Source of the DNA: Leptodactylus fallax | Taxonomy: Eukaryota > Chordata > Amphibia > Anura > Leptodactylidae | Length of the DNA: 64,000 nt | Direction: 5' to 3' | Assembly: GCA_947044405.1 (NCBI GenBank) | Contig: CAMRHE010000028.1 | Location: 8,640,001-8,704,000 of the forward strand | Shown: piece by piece, positions 53,086 to 64,000 of the stretch | Layout of the letters: each line of letters opens with the position of its first letter | Position numbering within the stretch: the first letter of the stretch is position 1 | Program-made: the position numbers and the translations under genes | Notes under the pieces: model-generated | Seen by the model: only the letters and a program-made list of their open reading frames with translations | What the model was told of the DNA's origin: nothing | Database searches by the model: none

Positions 53086-56000
53086 AATTATCTTCCCATA
53101 CATGTTTTGCCCCTCCTGATAACCAGCCATGATGTCCTTATTGTGGTCAGGTTATCTTCTCATACATGTAGTGTCCTCCTGATAACCAGCCATGATGCCC
53201 TTATTGTGGTCGGGTTATCTTCTCATACATGTAGTGTCCCTCCTGATAACCAGTCATGATGTCCTTATTGTGGTCAAGTTATCTTTTCATACATGTAGTG
53301 TCCTCCTGATAACCAGCCATGATGTCCTTATTGTGGTCAGGTTATCTTCTCATACATGTAGTGTCCTCCTGATAACCAGCCATGATGTCCTTATTGTGGT
53401 CGGGTTATCTTCTCATACATGTAGTGTCCTCCTGATAACCCAGCCATGATGTCCTTATTGTGGTCAGGTTATCTTCTCATACATGTAGTGTCCTCCTGAT
53501 AACCAGCCATGATGTCCTTATTGTGGTCGGGTTATCTTCCCATACATGTTTTGCCCCTCCTGATAACCAGCCATGATGTCCTTATTGTGGTCAGGTTATC
53601 TTCTCATACATGTAGTGTCCCTCCTGATAACCAGCCATGATGTCCTTATTGTGGTCGGGTTATCTTCTCATACATGTAGTGTCCTCCTGATAACCAGCCA
53701 TGATGCCCTTATTGTGGTCGGGTTATCTTCTCATACATGTAGTGTCCCTCCTGATAATCAGTCATGATGTCCTTATTGTGGTCAAGTTATCTTTTCATAC
53801 ATGTAGTGTCCTCCTGATAACCAGCCATGATGTCCTTATTGTGGTCGGGGTATCTTCTCATACATGTAGTGTCCCTCCTGATAACCCAGCCATGATGTCC
53901 TTATTGTGGTCAGGTTATCTTCTCATACATGTAGTGTCCCTCCTGATAACCAGCCATGATGTCCTTATTGTGGTCGGGTTATCTTCTCATACATGTAGTG
54001 TCCTCCTGATAACCAGCCATGTTGTCCTTATTGTGGTTGGGTTATCTTCTCATACATGTAGTATCCTCCTGATAACCAGCCATGATGTCCTTATTGTTGT
54101 CGTGTTATCTTCTCATACATGTAGTGTCCTCCTGATAACCAGCCATGATGTCCTTATTGTGGTTGGGTTATCTTCTCATACATGTAGTGTCCTCCTGATA
54201 ACCAGCCATGATGTCCTTATTGTGGTCGGGTTATCTTCTCATACATGTAGTGTCCCTCCTGATAACCAGCCATGATGTCCTTATTGTGGTCGGGTTATCT
54301 TCTCATACATGTAGTGTCCTCCTGATAACCAGCCATGATGCCCTTATTGTGGTCGGGTTATCTTCTCATACATGTAGTGTCCCTCCTGATAACCAGTCAT
54401 GATGTCCTTATTGTGGTCAAGTTATCTTTTCATACATGTAGTGTCCTCCTGATAACCAGCCATGATGTCCTTATTGTGGTCGGGGTATCTTCTCATACAT
54501 GTAGTGTCCCTCCTGATAACCCAGCCATGATGTCCTTATTGTGGTCAGGTTATCTTCTCATACATGTAGTGTCCCTCCTGATAACCAGCCATGATGTCCT
54601 TATTGTGGTCGGGTTATCTTCTCATACATGTAGTGTCCTCCTGATAACCAGCCATGTTGTCCTTATTGTGGTTGGGTTATCTTCTCATACATGTAGTATC
54701 CTCCTGATAACCAGCCATGATGTCCTTATTGTTGTCGTGTTATCTTCTCATACATGTAGTGTCCTCCTGATAACCAGCCATGATGTCCTTATTGTGGTTG
54801 GGTTATCTTCTCATACATGTAGTGTCCTCCTGATAACCAGCCATGATGTCCTTATTGTGGTCAGGTTATCTTCTCATACATGTAATGTCCCTCCTGATAA
54901 CCAGCCATGATGTCCTTATTGTGGTTGGGTTATCTTCTCATACATGTAGTGTCCCTCCTGATAACCAGCCATGTTGTCCTTATTGTGGTCGGGTTATCTT
55001 CTCATACATGTAGTGTCCCTCCTGATAACCAGCCATGATGTCCTTATTGTGGTCAGGTTATCTTCTCATACATGTAGTGTCCCTCCTGGTAACCAGCCAT
55101 GATGTCCTTATTGTGGTCAGGTTATCTTCTCATACATGTAGTGTCCTCCTGATAACCAGCCATGATGTCCTTATTGTGGTCAGGTTATCTTCTCATACAT
55201 GTAGTGTCCTCCTGATAACCAGCCATGATGTCCTTATTGTGGTCAGGTTATCTTCTCATACATGTAGTGCCCCCTCCTGATAACCAGCCATGATGTCCTT
55301 ATTGTGGTCAGGTTATCTTCTCATACATGTAGTGTCCCCTCCTGATAACCAGCCATGATGTCCTTATTGTGGTCGGGTTATCTTCTCATACATGTAGTGT
55401 CCTCCTGATAACCCAGCCATGATGTCCTTATTGTGGTCAGGTTATCTTCTCATACATGTAGTGTCCCTCCTGATAACCAGCCATGATGTCCTTATTGTGG
55501 TCAGGTTATCTTCTCATACATGTAGTGTCCTCCTGATAACCAGCCATGATGTGCTTATTGTGGTTGGGTTATCTTCTCATACATGTAGTGTCCTCCTGAT
55601 AACCAGCCATGATGTCCTTATTGTGGTCGGGTTATCTTCTCATACATGTAGTGTCCCTCCTGATAACCAGCCATGATGTCCTTATTGTGGTCGGGTTATC
55701 TTCTCATACATGTAGTGTCCTCCTGATAACCAGCCATGATGCCCTTATTGTGGTCGGGTTATCTTCTCATACATGTAGTGTCCCTCCTGATAACCAGTCA
55801 TGATGTCCTTATTGTGGTCAAGTTATCTTTTCATACATGTAGTGTCCTCCTGATAACCAGCCATGATGTCCTTATTGTGGTCGGGGTATCTTCTCATACA
55901 TGTAGTGTCCCTCCTGATAACCCAGCCATGATGTCCTTATTGTGGTCAGGTTATCTTCTCATACATGTAGTGTCCCTCCTGATAACCAGCCATGATGTCC

Positions 56001-58084
56001 TTATTGTGGTCGGGTTATCTTCTCATACATGTAGTGTCCTCCTGATAACCAGCCATGTTGTCCTTATTGTGGTTGGGTTATCTTCTCATACATGTAGTAT
56101 CCTCCTGATAACCAGCCATGATGTCCTTATTGTTGTCGTGTTATCTTCTCATACATGTAGTGTCCTCCTGATAACCAGCCATGATGTCCTTATTGTGGTT
56201 GGGTTATCTTCTCATACATGTAGTGTCCTCCTGATAACCAGCCATGATGTCCTTATTGTGGTCAGGTTATCTTCTCATACATGTAATGTCCCTCCTGATA
56301 ACCAGCCATGATGTCCTTATTGTGGTTGGGTTATCTTCTCATACATGTAGTGTCCCTCCTGATAACCAGCCATGTTGTCCTTATTGTGGTCGGGTTATCT
56401 TCTCATACATGTAGTGTCCCTCCTGATAACCAGCCATGATGTCCTTATTGTGGTCAGGTTATCTTCTCATACATGTAGTGTCCCTCCTGGTAACCAGCCA
56501 TGATGTCCTTATTGTGGTCAGGTTATCTTCTCATACATGTAGTGTCCTCCTGATAACCAGCCATGATGTCCTTATTGTGGTCAGGTTATCTTCTCATACA
56601 TGTAGTGTCCTCCTGATAACCAGCCATGATGTCCTTATTGTGGTCAGGTTATCTTCTCATACATGTAGTGCCCCCTCCTGATAACCAGCCATGATGTCCT
56701 TATTGTGGTCAGGTTATCTTCTCATACATGTAGTGTCCCCTCCTGATAACCAGCCATGATGTCCTTATTGTGGTCGGGTTATCTTCTCATACATGTAGTG
56801 TCCTCCTGATAACCCAGCCATGATGTCCTTATTGTGGTCAGGTTATCTTCTCATACATGTAGTGTCCCTCCTGATAACCAGCCATGATGTCCTTATTGTG
56901 GTCAGGTTATCTTCTCATACATGTAGTGTCCTCCTGATAACCAGCCATGATGTGCTTATTGTGGTCAGGTTATCTTCTCATACATGTAGTGTCCCCTCCT
57001 GATAACCAGCCATGATGTCCTTATTGTGGTCAGGTTATCTTCTCATACATGTAGTGTCCCCTCCTGATAACCAGCCATGATGTCCTTATTGTGGACAGGT
57101 TATCTTCTCATACATGTAGTGTCCTCCTGATAACCAGCCATGATGTCCTTATTGTGGTCGGGTTATCTTCTCATACATGTAGTGTCCTCCTGCTAACCAG
57201 CCATGATGTCCTTATTGTGGTCAGGTTATCTTCTCATACATGTAGTGTCCTTCTGATAACCAGCCATGATGTCCTTATTGTGGTCAGGTTATCTTCTCAT
57301 ACATGTAGTGTCCCTCCTGATAACCAGCCATGATGTCCTTATTGTGGTCGGGTTATCTTCTCATACATGTAGTGTCCTCCTGATAACCAGCTGTGATGTC
57401 CTTATTGTGGTCAGGTTATCTTCTCATACATGTAGTGTCCTTCTGATAACCAGCCATGATGTCCTTATTGTGGTCAGGTTATCTTCTCATACATGTAGTG
57501 TCCTCCTGATAACCAGCCATGATGTCCTTATTGTGGTCAGGTTATCTTCTCATACATGTAGTGTCTCTCCTGATAACCAGCCATGATGTCCTTATTGTGG
57601 TCAGGTTATCTTCTCATACATGTAGTGTCCTCCTGATAACCAGCCATGATGTCCTTATTGTGGTCGGGTTATCTTCTCATACATGTAGTGTCCTCCTGAT
57701 AACCAGCCATGATGTCCTTATTGTGGTCGGGTTATCTTCTCATACATGTAGTGTCCTCCTGATAACCAGCCATGATGTCCTTATTGTGGTCAGGTTATCT
57801 TCTCATACATGTAGTGTCTCCTCCTGATAACCAGCCATGATGTCCTTATTGTGGTCAGGTTATCTTCTCATACATGTAGTGTCCCTCCTGATAACCAGCT
57901 ATGATATACTTATTGTGGTCAGGTTATCTTCTCATACATGTAGTGTCCTCCTGATAACCAGCCATGATGTCCTTATTGTGGTCGGGTTATCTTCTCATAC
58001 ATGTACCATCTCTCCTGATAACCAGCCATGATGGCCTTATTATGGTCAGGTTATCTTCTCATACATGTAGTGTCCTCCTGAGAA
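53086..58084 (+). repeat. 63-bp minisatellite, array B (about 78 units)
   Basis: Same unit as array A, here on the plus strand. Higher-order structure is clear. A block with the marker variants GATGCCCTT and CAAGTTATCTTTTC recurs at 53192, 53700, 54335 and 55736. Successive spacings are 508, 635 and 1401 bp, that is 8, 10 and 22 units. The 1401-bp block from about 54208 to 55608 is repeated from 55609 to about 57009 with almost no change visible by eye. Open frames up to 191 codons are repeat artefacts. The two largest blocks look recent. Confidence 0.95.
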
Positions 58085-58190
58085 CCCAGACCATAGAAAG
58101 TTCCTGCATTCATGTTCATATCCATTGTCAACTGATCAAGACAACAGATATCACCACTAAGCTGGTTAGAGGAAATCTTTAAAACTCTGC
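58085..58190 (-). repeat. Flank F of minisatellite B
   Basis: The reverse complement of 5942-6048. It lies directly right of array B, before flank Y. Confidence 0.85.
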
Positions 58191-58195
58191 AAAGT

Positions 58196-58299
58196 ATTGA
58201 ATTATTTATATTTGTAAAAATATTTAACTTTTAATTGTCTATTTCTATTTTTAATTGTCAAATTTACATATAGTTACGTTCATGGGAAATCCCTTTAAG
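58196..58299 (+). repeat. Flank Y of minisatellite B
   Basis: Matches 8091-8176 in the same orientation, ending GTTCATGGGAAATCCCTTT. Here Y follows F, whereas at array A it follows the array. Confidence 0.8.
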
Positions 58300-59550
58300 C
58301 ATAAGTTACCTTCCTCTTTGATTCCAGATCTGTGTCGCTGGAGGAGTATCTATGGAAAGGTGGCCATTTTTAGTGGAGATCCTTAGTGCACTATGACTTG
58401 TGTATCGGTCATGTTTTTCAGTTATTGGCCTTATATCTGCCACTTAGCTCTGTATGACTGATCTATACACATGTAAATGTTCTTTCTTTCCACCTGTCCT
58501 AGTGACCACATTCAGACCTTACTATGCAAATTGTGGTGCCAGTAAATCAAGCCGTGTGTCTACGGCACATCACAATCCTGACTTTTCTGTCTGTCATAAG
58601 TAATTCCAGCACAACTTGTCTAATTGGACACCGTCTCTTTTTACCCTGACACAACCATCTGTCTACACATCATTTCCCCAACTGCCTCCTTTCCACTAAC
58701 ACCTGTTCTATTATAATCCCCAACACGAGTGTCTTCTGTTGCTTTCTCGGCGGCACACTCTACGCTTCAGATCATGTGCTGGATACAGATGACAAGGAGC
58801 ATTAAGAAATACATTTATTTAATTTTTTTGCTATCATCACATCGGACACAAAGGGGCAGAAATCTCAGAGTGTCAGTTTACGTTTCTGTGGGTCATGAAC
58901 ATGGTCGCTGCTTTAGGTTGCATTGTACTGATGGTAGCTCCATATTATCCCCACATCTACAATGCTCACTATGACCATGGAACCACCAATGACCTCTCCT
59001 GTGTCTGTATGTGATGCCGATCATCTGCATACAATCTGCACCATGGACCGATCACATTCCCAAGATGTCATATAGAAATTCCACCTACCTTGTATAGTTG
59101 TAGCCACCTTAGCCTAATAATAGAATAGCACAATTTATAAAGATTGATAAGACTGATGACCTATACTTTGGAGTCTCCCAGATGCCAAACCACCATTGAT
59201 TTTCAGACGTTGACCTATCCAAATAATATGTCATCAATGTTATACGCTTGTAAAACCCCTTTAAATGGCAAAAAGTTAACTGAATATGCAGCTTAAAGTA
59301 ACTTTGTAAAGTGTTGCTATTAAAAAAAAAAAAAGTTTCAAAAATATTACAGTGATTTGCTTGTTATAGCACCCCCTGGTGTTCAAATGTATAGATCTGT
59401 TCATTTAACTTTAATGAGGCTCTGATGCCCAGTATGTCATGTATGCCCAGTAGAATACAGTACAGCTTCTGCTGTATCTTCAGTGAAAAAGACAAAGCAT
59501 TGGTTTTGCTCTCTCACAGTTCAACCGACTGATGTCAGGAGTTGCCCAGG
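58300..59550. other. No gene; TTAA-MITE end near 59210-59273
   Basis: CCAAATAATATGTCATCAAT followed by TTGTAAAACCCCTTTAA looks like the right end of a decayed TTAA-type MITE. Frame 58729-58974 has no signature. Confidence 0.4.
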
Positions 59551-60189
59551 CAGTGGCGTTCCCCATAGTGGCCCCTTCACACAGTATTATGTCCCATAGT
59601 GGCCCCTTCACACAGTATTATGCCCCATAGTGGCCCCTTCACACAGTATTATGCCCTATAGTGCCCCTTCACACAGTATTATGCCCCATTGTGGACCACC
59701 CATGAGCAATTATTATACTCTGGGGTACTCTGAGCCCATAGTATAATGACTGGAGACCCAGGGGAGGATACAAACATAAAACCACTGTTACTTACCTCTC
59801 CCTAGCTCCCGTGCATTCTTTGCTACTTTCAGTCTTCTTCAATGTTGGACCAACCATTGCGTGAGCCAGGCCTACGTCGTGACGCATAATGATGTCGGCC
59901 TAGCCCACGTGACGTCTGGGACGTCACCAAACAGGCCCGAAGCCTGCTGGAGTGCAGGAGAGGTAAGTAACAGAGTTTTTTATGTTCCTTCACCTCCCCT
60001 GGGCCTCCGTTCATTATACTCTGGGGTCTGAAAAGATAAGTAAATAGGGCCCGTTACCTACTGGGGTTACTCCAGCAGGTAATGGTCTATTAAAAAAAAA
60101 AAAAAAAGCATGGGGCGCCCGCCAGGTCCCCTAATGTCCCAGGCCCTGTGGCAGTCGCTACCGCTGCTACCCCGGTATTTACGCCACTG
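59551..60189. mobile_element. hAT-2 non-autonomous element with perfect 8-bp target duplication
   Basis: A 639-bp element with ends CAGTGGCGT and inverted ACGCCACTG, flanked by the perfect 8-bp duplication TGCCCAGG (59543-59550 and 60190-60197). CAG-N-GGCG ends and 8-bp duplications are hallmarks of hAT transposons. The interior is composite. It starts with four 31-bp tandem units (CCCCATAGTGGCCCCTTCAC, ACAGTATTATG; 59566-59692). An inverted pair follows (CTGTTACTTACCTCTCC near 59785, complement near 59957), then the A-run 60090-60106. No transposase is encoded. Confidence 0.85.
59566..59692. repeat. 31-bp tandem repeat inside hAT-2 (4 units)
   Basis: Four units of CCCATAGTGGCCCCTTCACA CAGTATTATG with small changes; related motifs are scattered at 22110-22235. 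Confidence 0.85.
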
Positions 60190-60197
60190 TGCCCAGG

Positions 60198-61485
60198 CTA
60201 CCTATGGCAGAAAGGGACATGTTATTAAGGGTCTGATCTGATGCTGAGAGAAACATGGAGCCAGTGCAGCTTTTAGAGAGGAGCTCGGAGAGCTGCCGGT
60301 TGCTAATGCCACCAAGTTTTACTGTTCTGCTGATGCAAGGAGAAGCATTGCAGAGTGTACCAGTAACACAGTCATGAATCTGTCACAGGTCAATACATTA
60401 ATCTAGCTTTTACTTTGACATTCACTGTTTTTTATTCCTGTTGTGTTCTTGCAGTGCCTGAGATAGCTGAAGTAAAGCTATCTCCAACCCTCCCATAGAA
60501 ATGAATAATAGCAGGGGTGCATCTGCGTCCATCAGGGTGTCGTCTGCCTACGGCGTGGCTGCATTCACCCCTGTTCTCTGGATTGTTTAGGGTCTCAGGG
60601 GTCAGACCCGCACCAATAAGCAATATTTCTGCAAAAGCCATGTTGGCCATAGAAACTTAGGGTTTAAGGATGAAATAAGGAGAGCCACTTTGGGGCTCTT
60701 TGGGACCTCCTTCAATTTTTTTGTCTCCTTTTAGTATGGGTAGAGCACTCTATGGTAACTTTAGTGGCTTTCTCTTTATGATGCCAGTTTCAGTCTGAAT
60801 ATTATTTTTATGTTTTCCATTTTCACAAACCCTCAAAGTCAGAGCCGGGAGAAAGTCTAAGATTTCATGAAAGGGGACTCCAAAACATGATAGTAATAGT
60901 GGAAGAGGATTTACCACAGAGTCATGAGAACAACTTTCCATCCCTTTTATACATTTATCACAACCTATTGCAAACTGCTTATAAATATAGCTAGACAAAA
61001 AAAAATCTCCCCCCCACATATGCATACAGCTTATACAACTCATTGAACATCAGGCTGGAGACTACTCATCTCCCCCTAGTGGTGGCACCGTTTTTTATTT
61101 TGAGGCAGCCAGCTTGGTGATTGCAACAATCTGACAAGTAGCAAAGATTTTACAGAAAGCAGCAAGCTTGGCAGGTACAAAAGTGAGCTGAACAGCGAAA
61201 ATTTATCAATGCCAGTTGTCTGGCGTAAATTCTTTGAAAAATATAGGGGTGAATTATACAAGGCATCTCAAAATAGCTATTTTTGGTGGCACTTCCATAA
61301 AATTTTGACTTTTCCTGTTTGCGCCACACACTTGCCACTTTTCTTGAACAGCAAATTTACAAGTGCAAATAATGGCTTAATGGCTAAAATCTTCACCAAC
61401 CCCTAGCCGGCATAAATATCAATTTATCATCAGAGATGTTAAACAATTATTAAGAAGTGTATGGCTCTTCATAATTTTGTTGCAG
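60198..61485. other. No recognisable gene
   Basis: Ordinary sequence; frames of 60-97 codons (60432-60650, 60750-61043, 61076-61406) lack motifs. Confidence 0.35.
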
Positions 61486-62004
61486 TTAAAGGGATTATCC
61501 AGATTCCAAAAAATATCTGCAAATATATCCACAGCAGTGCTAAACCCTTAGTGTTCCCTCGTGCAGGCTTTTCTTGGCTTTATTTTAATTTCTGCTCCTT
61601 GTATCACTGTTATTTACATGCATTGAATCTGTGGATAAACTACATTTCCCATGATGCATCTACCTGCTCTCACTTCCTGTGTTTGCTGCTCACGGGGGGG
61701 GAGGGTAAGTGAGCATCCAAACAGAACATCACAGCATCATGTGACCTCAGATGTGGGAGTGATTTATTACCTGTGATTTCATTGAGGGGAGAGTGGAGAA
61801 GGGAGGGGTACAGAGAGTGAGAGCAGGCAGATGAATCATGGGAAATGTAGTTTGTTCACAGATTCACGGAAAGTAAATAACAGTGATAGAAGGAGCAGCA
61901 AGTAAAATAAAGCCAAGCAAAGGCTGCACAAGGGAACAGTGAGGATTTAGGAGTGCTATGGATGTATTTGCAGATAATTTTTGGAAGCTGGATAACCCCT
62001 TTAA
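61486..62004. mobile_element. TTAA-flanked foldback MITE (519 bp)
   Basis: Both ends carry TTAA (61486-61489, 62001-62004) with ends TTAAAGGGATTATCCAGATT and inverted AGCTGGATAACCCCTTTAA. The inverted repeats extend inward through ATATCTGCAAATATATCCA, CTTTATTTTAATTTCTGCTC and ACTACATTTCCCATGATGCA. Arms of roughly 200 bp thus surround a short G-rich centre near 61695-61705. No coding capacity. piggyBac- or Kolobok-type by target site. Confidence 0.8.
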
Positions 62005-62268
62005 CTCAGACATGGCCATTCATTGAGACTGGAGAGCTCAATGAGATGACTTTCTAAAAACTTTACGGGGGCCCTACTACATTTCTCTGTGGGGCCCTGT
62101 GATATATGTGTACACATCTGTCCATTCTCAGCCCAGCCATAAGACCTAAACTTAAAGCTATAGTGTACAGCCATATTACATGGACATGTCCACACCACTT
62201 ATATGATATCCTGACACCACCAACTACTGCAATAGGAAATACAGTCATTACAACAGTGTGTTTATATA
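62005..62268. other. No recognisable feature
   Basis: Spacer between the TTAA MITE and Tc1-A copy 3. Confidence 0.4.
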
Positions 62269-62603
62269 TACAGTGCCTTGAGAAAGTATTCGGCCCCTTG
62301 AACTTTTCAACCTTTTGCCACATTTCAGGCTTCAAACATAAGGATATAAAATTAAAATTTTTTGGTGAAGAATCAACAACAAGTGGGACACAATTGTGAA
62401 GTGGAACGAAATTTATTGGATATTTTAAACTTTTGTAAAAAATAAAAAGCTGAAAAGTGGGACATGCAATATTATTCAGCCCCTTTACTTTCAGTGCAGC
62501 AAACTCACTCCAGAACTTCAGTGAGGATCTCTGAATGATCCAATCTTGTCCTAAATGACTGATGATGATAAATATAATCCACCTGTGTGTAATCAGGTCT
62601 CCG

Positions 62604-62609
62604 TATAAA
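62604..62609 (+). promoter_or_regulatory. TATA box of Tc1-A copy 3 transposase
   Basis: TATAAA in the same context and spacing to the ATG as in copy 1 (58 bases). Confidence 0.5.
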
Positions 62610-62661
62610 TGCACCTGCTCTGTGATAGTCTCAGGGTTCTGTTTAAAGTGCAGAGAGCATC

Positions 62662-63681
62662 ATGAAGACCAAGGAACACACCAGGCAGGTCCGTGATACT
62701 GTTGTGGAGAAGTTTAAAGCCGGATTTGGATACAAAAAGATTTCCCAAACTTTAAACATCCCAAGGAGCACTGTGCAAGCGATCATATTGAAATGGAAGG
62801 AGTATCAGACCACTGCAAATCTACCAAGACCCGGCCGTCCCTCTAAACTTTCATCTCAAACAAGGAGAAGACTGATCAGAGATGCAGCCAAGAGGCCCAT
62901 GATCACTCTGGATGAACTGCAGAGATCTACAGCTGAGGTGGGAGAGTCTGTCCATAGGACAACAATCAGTCGTACACTGCACAAATCTGGCCTTTATGGA
63001 AGAGTGGCAAGAAGAAAGCCATTTCTCAAAGATATCCATAAAAAGTCTTCTTTAAAGTTTACCACAAGCCACCTGGGAGACACACCAAACATGTGGAAGA
63101 AGGTGCTCTGGTCAGATGAAACCAAAATCGAACTTTTTGGCCACAATGCAAAACGATATGTTTGGCGTAAAAGCAATACAGCTCATCACCCTGAACACAC
63201 CATCCCCACTGTCACACATGGTGGTGGCGGCATCATGGTTTGGGCCTGCTTTTCTTCAGCAGGGACAGGGAAGATGGTTAACATTAATGGGAAGATGGAT
63301 GGAGCCAAATACAGGACCATTCTGGAAGAAAACCTGTTGGAGTCTGCAAAAGACCTGAGACTGGGACGGAGATTTATCTTCCAACAAGACAATGATCCCA
63401 AACATAAAGCAAAATCTACAATGGAATGGTTCACAAATAAACGTATCCAGGTGTTAGAATGGCCAAGTCAAAGTCCAGACCTGAATCCAATCGAGAATCT
63501 GTGGAAAGAGCTGAAAACTGCTGTTCACAAACGCTCTCCATCCAACCTCACTGAGCTCCAGCTGTTTTCCAAGGAAGAATGGGCAAGAATTTCAGTCTCT
63601 CGATGTGCAAAACTGATAGAGACATACCCCAAGCGACTTGCAGCTGTAATCGCAGCAAAAGGTGGCGTTGCAAAGTATTAA
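62662..63681 (+). CDS. Tc1-A transposase, intact (339 aa)
   Basis: A second uninterrupted transposase of 339 residues, starting MKTKEHTRQVRDTVVEKF. It has the same architecture as 2108-3127: paired-like helix-turn-helix (1-55), GRPSK (58-62), second helix-turn-helix, D152 in WSDETK, D243 in QQDNDPKH and E278 in NPIENLW. Differences from copy 1 include K62, S130, T134, G190 (THGGGG instead of THGGGS), N207, N209, D213, L299, A327 and the end GGVAKY. D213 is shared with copy 2, so A213 in copy 1 is probably the derived state. G190 and N209 may be private changes. An intact frame suggests recent activity or recent spread; function is not shown. Confidence 0.95.
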   Translation: MKTKEHTRQVRDTVVEKFKAGFGYKKISQTLNIPRSTVQAIILKWKEYQTTANLPRPGRPSKLSSQTRRRLIRDAAKRPMITLDELQRSTAEVGESVHRTTISRTLHKSGLYGRVARRKPFLKDIHKKSSLKFTTSHLGDTPNMWKKVLWSDETKIELFGHNAKRYVWRKSNTAHHPEHTIPTVTHGGGGIMVWACFSSAGTGKMVNINGKMDGAKYRTILEENLLESAKDLRLGRRFIFQQDNDPKHKAKSTMEWFTNKRIQVLEWPSQSPDLNPIENLWKELKTAVHKRSPSNLTELQLFSKEEWARISVSRCAKLIETYPKRLAAVIAAKGGVAKY

Positions 63682-63898
63682 CTTAAGGGGGCCGAATAAT
63701 TTGGCACGCCCCACTTTTCAGTTTTTTATTTTTTACAAAAGTTTAAAATATCCAATAAATTTCGTTCCACTTCACGATTGTGTCCCACTTGTTGTTGATT
63801 CTTCACCAAAAAATTAAAATTTTATATCCTTATGTTTGAAGCCAGAAATGTGGCAAAAGGTTGAAAAGTTCAAAGGGGTCAAATACTTGCGCATGGCA

Positions 63899-63901
<3 letters not shown>

Positions 63902-63941
<40 letters not shown>
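63902..63941. repeat. (TA)n microsatellite abutting Tc1-A copy 3
   Basis: About 20 TA units begin at the target duplication; the left flank also ends TATATATA. Confidence 0.95.
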
Positions 63942-63945
<4 letters not shown>

Positions 63946-64000
63946 CATATAGTAATATCACATGGGCAATATAACATTTCAGCAGGCCCAAATGTAACCC

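Larger units (their letters stand above)
62271..63901 (+). mobile_element. Tc1-A copy 3: complete Tc1 transposon, intact transposase
   Basis: A 1631-bp element bounded by TA on both sides, inserted in or next to a (TA)n run. Ends are CAGTGCCTTGAGAAAGTATT and inverted TACTTGCGCATGGCACTG. The right terminus has two or three changes relative to copy 1 (TTTCGCAAGG to TTGCGCATGG), which might weaken end recognition. The inverted repeats and inner motifs are otherwise complete. Confidence 0.95.

Overview
This window looks like non-genic (intergenic or intronic) chromosomal DNA from a vertebrate, most likely a frog or toad. The organism call is an inference. It rests on six Tc1/mariner families, hAT and TTAA-target MITEs, a tRNA-headed SINE with an L2-like tail, and many short, decayed dispersed repeats. 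I found no host protein-coding exon, rRNA or genuine tRNA gene. The only credible intact coding sequences are two 339-residue Tc1 transposases.

Layout. (1) 1-5.9 kb: an intact Tc1-A transposon (1716-3341), a small foldback Tc1 derivative (3381-3870) and decayed MITEs. (2) 5.9-8.2 kb: a 63-bp minisatellite (array A) with a recognisable flank on each side. (3) 9.2-24.3 kb: a dead Tc1-C, two internally deleted Tc1-D copies, a dead Tc1-E, a hAT MITE, a TTAA foldback MITE and two short minisatellites. (4) 24.3-35 kb: a decayed retroelement fragment, a 31-bp minisatellite, a third Tc1-D copy nested in an older repeat, two MITEs and a SINE. (5) 35-45 kb: a dead Tc1-F, an 820-bp polypyrimidine tract, a fourth Tc1-D copy nested in an old repeat, and a Tc1-A copy whose catalytic Glu is mutated. 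(6) 46.3-50.6 kb: a 27-bp array split by a hAT MITE with 8-bp target duplications, then a 42-bp array. (7) 53.1-58.3 kb: array B, about 5 kb of the same 63-bp minisatellite in the opposite orientation. (8) 59.5-64 kb: a second hAT family, a TTAA foldback MITE and a second intact Tc1-A.

How it fits together. Tc1-A has two copies with complete transposases, long IR/DR-type ends and a TATA box, so it is the most recently active family here. The other Tc1 families are relics or non-autonomous deletion derivatives. Tandem arrays make up about 11 kb. The most unusual structure is the pair of 63-bp arrays. They share both flanks, but the array plus one flank is inverted relative to the other flank between the two loci. 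One unit at the edge of array A also has its hairpin core flipped. Family labels (Tc1-A to F, hAT-1, hAT-2) are local to this report.
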